Assembly: GCA_002397275.1 (NCBI GenBank)
Contig: DHAA01000091.1
Coordinates: forward strand, 4,787-10,586
DNA length: 5,800 bases
Reading direction: 5' to 3'
Origin: Thermacetogenium sp. UBA4966
GTDB taxonomy: Bacteria > Bacillota > DSM-12270 > Thermacetogeniales > Thermacetogeniaceae
The notes beneath the pieces were generated by a model. It was not told the DNA's origin. It ran no database searches and saw only the letters and a list, made by a program, of their open reading frames with translations. Positions within the stretch are counted from its first letter, which is position 1. Each line of letters begins with the position of its first letter. Of this stretch, positions 1-5,800 are shown piece after piece. Both the position numbers and the translations under genes were made by a program.

Positions 1-20
1 CCCAAGGTTTTTTTATTTTA
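1..20. terminator. Possible edge-truncated terminator between groEL and an unseen neighbour
   Basis: The window opens with cccaagg followed directly by a seven-T run and further T-rich sequence. This looks like the 3' arm and U-tract of an intrinsic terminator for a plus-strand gene ending before the window. Read on the minus strand it is an A-tract followed by ccttggg, so the same hairpin could also end the groEL transcript if the other arm lies just outside. Only one arm is visible, so this is inference from half a structure. Confidence 0.3.
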
Positions 21-44
21 CGGTATGCTATGGCTATCTTCTGT

Positions 45-1682
<1,638 letters not shown>

Positions 1683-1708
1683 AAGCTACCAAGCCTCCTT
1701 ATTATACC

Positions 1709-1993
1709 TTATTCCTTAATGGCCAATATGTCGTTTTCGCGCATGATCAGGTATTCCTCTTCCCCGATCTTGATTTCGCTACCGCCGTATTTGGCATAAA
1801 TAACCTTGTCGCCTGCTTTTACTTCAGGCGGGACGCGGGTACCGTTATCCAGCATCCGTCCCTGTCCTACTGCGATGACTTCGCCCTCTTGCGGCTTCTC
1901 TTTCGCAGTGTCCGGCAGGTAGATTCCCCCTTCGGTTTTCTCCTCTTTGGAGAGAGGTCTTACCAGAACATGTTCACCAAGTGGCTTGAGCAT
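1709..1993 (-). CDS. groES: Co-chaperonin GroES (Hsp10)
   Basis: This 94-residue protein is the heptameric lid of the GroEL chamber. It begins MLKPLGEHVLVRPL, the conserved first strand of the Cpn10 fold. The mobile loop, which docks on the GroEL apical domain, spans about residues 17-33 and contains GGIYLPDTAKEKPQEG. Next come the VIAVGQGR strand (39-46), the GDKVIYAKYGG segment (61-71) and the usual ending YLIMRENDILAI. The hydrophobic tripeptide of the mobile loop is Ile-Tyr-Leu (24-26), where Ile-Val-Leu is the familiar form. The ATG at 1993 is preceded by a strong GAGGAGGG ribosome site (2001-2008) with 7 nt spacing. It is the first gene of the groES-groEL operon, downstream of a housekeeping promoter and a CIRCE operator, so HrcA-repressed heat induction is expected. 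Confidence 0.99.
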   Translation of the reverse strand: MLKPLGEHVLVRPLSKEEKTEGGIYLPDTAKEKPQEGEVIAVGQGRMLDNGTRVPPEVKAGDKVIYAKYGGSEIKIGEEEYLIMRENDILAIKE

Positions 1994-2036
1994 TAAACAA
2001 CCCTCCTCAAATAATATGGATCTTATTGTTTATGTA

Positions 2037-2063
2037 TTAGCACTCAATATAAAAGAGTGCTAA
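2037..2063 (-). promoter_or_regulatory. CIRCE operator (HrcA binding site)
   Basis: This is a perfect inverted repeat, TTAGCACTC (2037-2045), nine A/T bases, then GAGTGCTAA (2055-2063). It matches the canonical CIRCE element in both arms and in spacer length. It sits between the predicted groES transcription start (near 2071) and the groES ribosome site, so it would be both a DNA operator and a stem-loop in the mRNA leader. CIRCE is the known target of the HrcA repressor, whose activity depends on GroEL. hrcA itself is not in this window. Confidence 0.97.
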
Positions 2064-2077
2064 TAAAATCTATGTAA

Positions 2078-2106
2078 ATGATACAAATGAAGGAGCTGCT
2101 TGTCAA
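2078..2106 (-). promoter_or_regulatory. Housekeeping (sigma-A type) promoter of groES-groEL
   Basis: On the minus strand TTGACA (2101-2106, perfect -35) is followed after exactly 17 bp by TATCAT (2078-2083, one mismatch from the -10 consensus). Transcription would start near 2071, just before CIRCE, the normal layout of a Firmicute HrcA-controlled groESL operon. The gene-proximal position and optimal spacing make this the strongest promoter candidate in the window. Confidence 0.9.
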
Positions 2107-2187
2107 TACTTTTTTAATCATTATACCCAAAATTTTTAGAAAAACGCATTTTCGGTGGGAAAAAGGGATGGTTTTGCGAAAAATGGA

Positions 2188-2676
2188 TCAAGCCAGGTGG
2201 GCGATGACCAGGGTTTGATTCCCTTTCTCTCTGACACAGGATGGGCAGGTGATGAGACAGAGATAGAGATCCTTGATCTTTTTCCCGTTCTTTTTGAGGT
2301 GGCGCGTCAGCTTGTCTATATCTTTCCCCATTTGCATGAGAGGCGCCTGCACAACCCGAGAATAAAACCTGCCTTGCAGCCTCAGGCAGGAGGGGTCCTT
2401 TTCCCAAGGCCCTTCGTCTCGGGGAGTTTGAATCTCCACATAGAGTTCTCCCCGGAAAAGGCCGCTTTTCAAAAGAATCATAGCGTCTTTTTTAATAATA
2501 TACCCCTTGCTGCCGGCTTCGGCCATAGCGATTACAATATCCTCATGGTAGGAAATCGGCTGGTGAAAAGCCATGCGTGTGGTAACCCGGTAAAAAAAAC
2601 GGGGCGTTTCCCAGAAGCGCTCCTTTTCGTGCCAGTCCTCGGGGTTGATCCTCTGGCAGTGGCAGCGCTCGATCAT
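2188..2676 (-). CDS. Hypothetical protein with CHC and CPSC motifs
   Basis: I do not recognise a family for this protein of about 162 residues. From the chosen ATG the N-terminus reads MIERCHCQRI, giving Cys5-His6-Cys7. A basic and aromatic region follows (about 14-45, including RFFYRVTTRMAFHQPISYHED), then a glycine-containing segment with GLFRGELYVEI (72-82). The C-terminus has hydrophobic strands around C140 and C144-P-S-C147. The cysteines could bind a metal, but this is inference. There is no signal peptide or membrane segment, so a cytoplasmic location is likely. The frame opens at a TTG at 2703 with no useful ribosome site. The ATG at 2676 is preferred because GGGAGATGAT (2681-2690) lies just upstream. 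Composition looks protein-like and charged, unlike the overlapping frames. The gene points toward groES, ending about 80 bp before its promoter, but has no clear promoter or terminator of its own. Confidence 0.72.
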   Translation of the reverse strand: MIERCHCQRINPEDWHEKERFWETPRFFYRVTTRMAFHQPISYHEDIVIAMAEAGSKGYIIKKDAMILLKSGLFRGELYVEIQTPRDEGPWEKDPSCLRLQGRFYSRVVQAPLMQMGKDIDKLTRHLKKNGKKIKDLYLCLITCPSCVREKGNQTLVIAHLA

Positions 2677-2680
2677 TCCC

Positions 2681-2690
2681 ATCATCTCCC
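2681..2690 (-). promoter_or_regulatory. Ribosome binding site deciding the start of the hypothetical gene
   Basis: The minus-strand sequence GGGAGATGAT matches 8 of 11 positions of the extended anti-Shine-Dalgarno complement AAGGAGGTGAT. Counted from the GGGAG core it sits 9 nt before the ATG at 2674-2676. The upstream TTG (2701-2703) and the two ATGs at 2680-2685 have no site at a suitable distance, so this supports the shorter 162-residue form. Confidence 0.55.
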
Positions 2691-2844
2691 GATCGTTTCT
2701 CAACCTAACTTGTTACTTCTGCAATTAAACTGTGGTTCCTGCCGCTGTTATAAAATTCCTTAAAAGGCTGTTAGTTGTAGGCAGCGGTGTTATTGTCAGG
2801 GCGCATGAAAATATGAGAGGGGGAATAAAATACTTTTTAGAAAG

Positions 2845-2852
2845 AGGAGGTG
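2845..2852 (+). promoter_or_regulatory. Strong ribosome binding site for a TTG start
   Basis: AGGAGGTG is a near-perfect Shine-Dalgarno sequence, placed 8 nt before the TTG at 2861. No ATG or GTG lies at a better distance, and the membrane anchor would be cut by later starts, so this site fixes the deacetylase start at a non-ATG codon. Confidence 0.85.
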
Positions 2853-2860
2853 AATAACTT

Positions 2861-3640
2861 TTGAAAATTATTTTACTGCATCATCGCAGACTGTTGTTGT
2901 GGGCCGCCTGTTTCATTTTTTTAGCAGGCGTTTTCTTCCTGTCGGGTCTGCATAATCAGGTTGCCGGGGTGTTCAGCGGCGGTGAACGGGAAGTACCCAT
3001 CTATGCGGTGGACACCAAGGAAAAGAAGCTGGCCATTTCTTTAGATGCCGCCTGGGGGGCTGATTGTACGCCGTCTCTGTTAAAAATATTGAAGGAAAAT
3101 AATATTAAAACAACTTTTTTCCTGACCGGCATCTGGGTAAAAGAATATCCGGAGATGGTTAAAAAGATTGCTGAATCCGGCCATGAACTGGCGAATCACT
3201 CTTCAACGCACCCTCACTGCAACTCACTTTCCGAAGAGGAATTCCTTAAAGAACTGAAGGAAAATGAGGAGATGATCTACAAGCTGACGAAAAAACGAAC
3301 CCGCCTCTTCCGGCCGCCCTTTGGGGAGTATGACAATACCAATATCAGGGCCGCGCGCAAGAACGGATACGAGGTGATCCAATGGAGCGTCGATTCCCTG
3401 GATTGGCAGGAGGCAGGGGTAGAGGCTGTTGTTGACCGCGTCCTTAAAAACGCTCACCCCGGGGCGATCATACTTTTTCACAATAATGCCAAGTACACCC
3501 CGCAGGCGCTCCCTGTGATCATCAAAAAGCTAAAAGCGGAAGGCTATAAAATTGTGCCTGTTTCGGAATTGCTGATTAAGGGCGATTATTATGTGGAAAA
3601 GCATAACGGATTGCAGAAAAAAGCCGCAGGGAGCAGCTAA
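2861..3640 (+). CDS. Polysaccharide deacetylase (NodB domain), PdaB-like sporulation type
   Basis: This is a predicted carbohydrate esterase family 4 enzyme of 259 residues that removes N-acetyl groups from a cell-wall polymer, probably peptidoglycan. An N-terminal hydrophobic segment (about 11-30) after a basic start suggests a membrane anchor or uncleaved signal, with the NodB domain outside. Motif 1 is SLDAAWGAD (60-68), keeping Asp62 but with Ala at the usual second Asp. Motif 2 is HSSTH (113-117), the metal-binding His pair. Motif 3 is RPPFGEYDN (151-159). Motif 4 is DSLDW (178-182). Motif 5 is ILFHN with His207. The DxxWG form of motif 1, the length and the anchor resemble PdaB-type sporulation deacetylases, but that subgroup call is by resemblance and no symbol is assigned. 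Translation starts at TTG. Its stop codon overlaps that of the convergent gene by 4 bp. The upstream gene is divergent, so it is probably transcribed alone. Confidence 0.93.
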   Translation: MKIILLHHRRLLLWAACFIFLAGVFFLSGLHNQVAGVFSGGEREVPIYAVDTKEKKLAISLDAAWGADCTPSLLKILKENNIKTTFFLTGIWVKEYPEMVKKIAESGHELANHSSTHPHCNSLSEEEFLKELKENEEMIYKLTKKRTRLFRPPFGEYDNTNIRAARKNGYEVIQWSVDSLDWQEAGVEAVVDRVLKNAHPGAIILFHNNAKYTPQALPVIIKKLKAEGYKIVPVSELLIKGDYYVEKHNGLQKKAAGSS

Positions 3641-3654
3641 AACTCCCTGGGCTT
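3617..3654 (-). terminator. Intrinsic terminator of the minus-strand PK_C/radical SAM unit
   Basis: On the plus strand AAGCC (3621-3625), a bulged G, and CAGGGAG (3627-3633) pair with CTCCCTG (3643-3649) and GGCTT (3650-3654), leaving a 9-nt loop. This is a 12-bp stem with one bulge. Read on the minus strand, the stem runs into a six-T run (3617-3622), the form expected of a Rho-independent terminator. The plus-strand side lacks a T-run, so it should act mainly on the minus strand. It overlaps the last codons of both convergent genes. Confidence 0.75.
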
Positions 3655-4182
3655 GCAGATGATCTCTTTAATTTTGGTATCGAAAAAATTATTGGAGTGG
3701 GCCGGAACGATCACCAGGGCGGTATCCGCGCCGGTTCCTGAGCCGCCCACAGCTATAATCTCTTGGCCGTAAGGGAGCAAGCCGGCGTCGAGAGCCATCG
3801 CGGAGATCTCCGCGCAAACCTTGACACCTTGCCCTAACATCCTCAGAGACTGGGCTATAATCTCTGCCGGATAGACCCCCCCGAACTTGTTGCGCAGCGC
3901 CCGGTCCACGCCTGCCAGAAGGTGGGTTGTCGTCAGTATCTTGACCCCCTTTGCAGATAGCTTATCTCTGGTCGCGGCCGGCATCTCGTCGTCGCCGGGG
4001 GACATGAACCCGACGTGGTGAGTGACGCAGATCACAGCTAATCCCTGCTCCAGAAAGTATCCCACTGTAGCGCCGCTGTTTGATGCCACCACGATATGGG
4101 TGATCTTCAGCTCTTTCGCTCTTTGAATCGCCAGTTTGGAAACGGCCTCCGTGTTGGCCGGCCCTTTTTGCTGCCAGTACAT
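3637..4182 (-). CDS. Stand-alone pyruvate kinase C-terminal (alpha/beta) domain protein
   Basis: This 181-residue protein corresponds to the C-terminal domain of pyruvate kinase without the catalytic barrel, so it cannot itself be a pyruvate kinase. Visible are an N-terminal helix (AVSKLAIQRAKELKI, 13-27), then HIVVASNSGATVGYF (29-43). The SNSGAT part resembles the T/S-x-SG-T loop that binds effector phosphate in pyruvate kinases. ICVTHHVGFMSPGDDEMP (51-68), LTTTHLLAGVDRALRNKFGG (83-102), a Gly-rich AVGGSGTGADTA stretch (144-155) and a final EIICKP follow. Such free-standing PK_C proteins occur in clostridia and archaea; their role is not established, to my knowledge. The ATG at 4182 follows an AAGGAGG site (4192-4198) with 9 nt spacing. 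It lies 74 bp downstream of the radical SAM gene, is probably co-transcribed with it, and ends in the terminator at 3617-3654. Confidence 0.9.
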   Translation of the reverse strand: MYWQQKGPANTEAVSKLAIQRAKELKITHIVVASNSGATVGYFLEQGLAVICVTHHVGFMSPGDDEMPAATRDKLSAKGVKILTTTHLLAGVDRALRNKFGGVYPAEIIAQSLRMLGQGVKVCAEISAMALDAGLLPYGQEIIAVGGSGTGADTALVIVPAHSNNFFDTKIKEIICKPREF

Positions 4183-4256
4183 GATACTCCTCCTCCTTCA
4201 AAACGGTAAACTTTCGGCATTTTTCCGCCTGTAATTTTATCGGTGAAACTATGTCC

Positions 4257-5765
4257 TTAAACGCCGCCTTCCGGTTGCGGAAATGAGCCGAAGATCTTTC
4301 TGAAATGGAAACCGTAGATGGCAAAGGTGATCGCCTCCGGAAGGAAGCGCGGGTATTTGAATAACGTTTTCATGAGAAACTTCCAGTAGTGACGCCGTCC
4401 CTTTTCTAAAAATCCCAGGATAAACATTGCCTTAAAGAGGGCCTTGACATAGCAGAAACGCAGCATGGAAATGTCTTTCTTTTTTGCCGGTCTAAATTCT
4501 TTGAAAAACTCCATGACGCGCTCATAATAAGATTTAGGGTCATAAATGGTGGTGACGATCTTTTTGTATCCGTCGATCAGTTTGTGAATGTTCATTTTCG
4601 GGATGAAGTTAAAGGATAGATCGGTATTGTCCCCGCTGAAACCGGAATCCGGCAGAATGCGGTTCTCCTTTTTCAAACGGTTAAACAGCCTGGTCCCCAC
4701 CGGCGCCTGCAGCAGGCCTACCATCGCCGTCACGATCCCGCTTTTCTGAATGAAGTTGATCTGGCGTTCAAAGATGGATTGAGTATCGCTGTCAAAACCG
4801 ACTATAAACCCGGCGCTGACCTGAAGCCCGTAGTTCTGGATCTTTTTCACCGAAGCGATCAGGTCGCGATTGATATTGTGGAACTTGTTGCACTCCTCAA
4901 GGCTTTCTTCCGCGGGGGTTTCAATCCCGATAAAGACCGAGGCAAAATTGGCGCGCTGCATCAGCAGCAGCAGCTCGTCGTCGTCCGCAAGGTTGATGGA
5001 TGCCTCCGTAATAAACCAGAAGGGAGTCTGGCGCTCATTCATCCACTGAATTATTGCGGGAAGCAGTTCTTTTTTCAGACGGGCTTTATTCCCGATAAAG
5101 TTGTCGTCAACGATGAAGATACCGCCTCTCCAGCCGCGGTCGTAAAGAGCGTCCAGCTCGGCGGTGAAGCGGTCTGTCGGCTTTAACCGCGGTTTGTGGC
5201 CAAAGAGCGCGGTGATGTCGCAGAATTCGCAGTCAAAAGGGCATCCGCGGGAAAACTGGATGCTCATCGTGGCATAATCGTTCAGATCGATCAGTTCCCA
5301 TAAAGGGACCGGCGTTTTATCCAAATCCGGCATTTGATCGGTGGTATAGACGCGGTGCGGATATCCTTTTTCCAAATCCTCTAAAAAAGAGGCCAGGGTG
5401 ATCTCACCCTCGTTGAGAATCAGGTGGTCGACTTCAGGGTATTTTTCAGGCTCCGAAGTAAAGAGGGCGCCTCCGGCGATGATCTTGACCCCCAGTTCTC
5501 TGCAGCGCTCGATGACCTCTCTGGTAGAGTTTTGCTGGATGGACATGGCGCTGATCATCACATAATCAGCCCAGCGCAGATCGTCGTCTTTGAGCTTGTG
5601 GACATTCATGTCTATCAGCTTTTTATCCCAATTTTCAGGCAGCATGGCGGCGATAGTCAGGAGTCCCAGAGGAGGCAGAGCGGCTTTGAGACCGATAAAT
5701 TTCAATGCATATTTGAAACTCCAGAAGCTGTCGGGATACCTTGGATATACTAGTAACGCTTTCAT
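4257..5765 (-). CDS. B12-binding radical SAM protein, DUF4070/HpnP-like family
   Basis: This 502-residue protein is predicted to use cobalamin, S-adenosylmethionine and a 4Fe-4S cluster, most likely to methylate an unreactive carbon. The N-terminal half is a Rossmann-like B12-binding domain (about 1-135; MKALLVYPRYPDSFWSF, PPLGLLTIAAML, IIAGGALFTSE). It lacks the DxHxxG cobalamin motif, having DMNVH at 52-56. The radical SAM core starts at FSRGCPFDCEFCDI, with cluster ligands Cys175, Cys179 and Cys182, followed by IFIVDDNFIGNK (216-227), FIGIETP (278-284) and AGFIVGFDSDT (318-328). A DUF4070-like region follows (about 330-425), then a basic, aromatic and hydrophobic tail (about 432-490) that could touch membrane or lipid. 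The overall pattern is that of the family containing the hopanoid C-2 methylase HpnP, but the substrate cannot be assigned. The ATG at 5765 has an AAAGGGAG site (5774-5781) 8 nt upstream. Confidence 0.93.
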   Translation of the reverse strand: MKALLVYPRYPDSFWSFKYALKFIGLKAALPPLGLLTIAAMLPENWDKKLIDMNVHKLKDDDLRWADYVMISAMSIQQNSTREVIERCRELGVKIIAGGALFTSEPEKYPEVDHLILNEGEITLASFLEDLEKGYPHRVYTTDQMPDLDKTPVPLWELIDLNDYATMSIQFSRGCPFDCEFCDITALFGHKPRLKPTDRFTAELDALYDRGWRGGIFIVDDNFIGNKARLKKELLPAIIQWMNERQTPFWFITEASINLADDDELLLLMQRANFASVFIGIETPAEESLEECNKFHNINRDLIASVKKIQNYGLQVSAGFIVGFDSDTQSIFERQINFIQKSGIVTAMVGLLQAPVGTRLFNRLKKENRILPDSGFSGDNTDLSFNFIPKMNIHKLIDGYKKIVTTIYDPKSYYERVMEFFKEFRPAKKKDISMLRFCYVKALFKAMFILGFLEKGRRHYWKFLMKTLFKYPRFLPEAITFAIYGFHFRKIFGSFPQPEGGV

Positions 5766-5787
5766 CTGCTCACTCCCTTTGGCTGTT

Positions 5788-5793
5788 ATTTTA
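5788..5793 (-). promoter_or_regulatory. Possible -10 element for the radical SAM gene
   Basis: The minus strand reads TAAAAT, one mismatch from TATAAT, about 22 bp before the radical SAM ATG. A matching -35 would lie beyond the window end, so it cannot be checked. The resulting leader would be very short and the region is AT-rich, so this is only a candidate. Confidence 0.25.
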
Positions 5794-5800
5794 CCATAAC

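Noticed and set aside
2120..2125. A perfect TATAAT on the minus strand upstream of the groES promoter
   Set aside because: No TTGACA-like sequence lies 16-18 bp upstream, and the region is AT-rich. The promoter at 2078-2106 is clearly better, though a weak second start cannot be excluded.
2155..2763. A 202-codon plus-strand frame opposite the hypothetical gene
   Set aside because: It has no ribosome site and no recognisable motif, and it covers the groES side and the whole minus-strand gene, which has a better start and more protein-like composition.
2742..2787. Inverted repeat CCGCTG / CAGCGG around a short CCTT-AA-AAGG hairpin between the divergent genes
   Set aside because: The GC core is only 6 bp with a 34-nt loop and no T-run, too weak to call a terminator, operator or riboswitch.
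4183..4256. Possible promoter or hairpin between the radical SAM and PK_C genes
   Set aside because: The best candidate (TTTAAG, 16 bp, TAAAAT on the minus strand) has a poor -35, and the GGC/GCC hairpin is only three pairs without a T-run. Read-through is the simpler view.
3962..4324. A 120-codon minus-strand frame bridging the PK_C and radical SAM genes
   Set aside because: It overlaps both real genes in another frame, has no ribosome site and reads as low-complexity basic sequence typical of a shadow frame.
5785..5800. Inverted repeat GTTAT / ATAAC at the window end
   Set aside because: Only five A/T-rich pairs, at the edge, overlapping a candidate -10. This is expected by chance in such sequence.

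Overview
The window looks like a chromosomal segment of an endospore-forming, probably anaerobic Firmicute. The best guess is the class Clostridia, perhaps a Peptococcaceae or Desulfotomaculum/Pelotomaculum-like lineage. Supporting signs are strong AGGAGG-type ribosome binding sites, TTG start use, a CIRCE/HrcA-type heat-shock operator before groESL, a sporulation-type polysaccharide deacetylase, and a stand-alone pyruvate kinase C-terminal domain protein. The genus is inference; no rRNA or other decisive marker is present. All five named genes are full length. No tRNA, rRNA, CRISPR array, insertion sequence or phage gene was seen.

Layout. (1) 45-1993, minus strand: the groES-groEL chaperonin operon, with a near-consensus housekeeping promoter (2078-2106) and a perfect CIRCE operator (2037-2063) before groES. 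(2) 2188-2676, minus strand: an unrecognised small protein of about 162 residues with a Cys-His-Cys N-terminus and a C-terminal CPSC motif, lying just upstream of the groES promoter. (3) 2861-3640, plus strand: a membrane-anchored NodB-type deacetylase resembling the PdaB sporulation group, divergent from gene 2 across about 185 bp. (4) 3637-4182, minus strand: a stand-alone pyruvate kinase C-terminal (alpha/beta) domain protein, convergent with the deacetylase. The stop codons of the two genes overlap inside the loop of an intrinsic terminator. (5) 4257-5765, minus strand: a B12-binding radical SAM protein of the DUF4070/HpnP-like family, 74 bp upstream of gene 4 and probably co-transcribed with it.

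How the genes work together. GroES and GroEL form the folding machine and are almost certainly repressed by HrcA through CIRCE. The deacetylase probably modifies peptidoglycan, perhaps of the spore. The radical SAM and PK_C-like genes appear to form a two-gene transcription unit ending at the terminator at 3617-3654; why they are paired is not evident from sequence. No gap exceeds 300 bp. The longest non-coding stretches are 1994-2187, which holds the groES promoter and CIRCE, and 2677-2860, which holds two divergent gene starts. I see no clearly new multi-gene system. The least explained items are the small CPSC protein and the radical SAM/PK_C pair.
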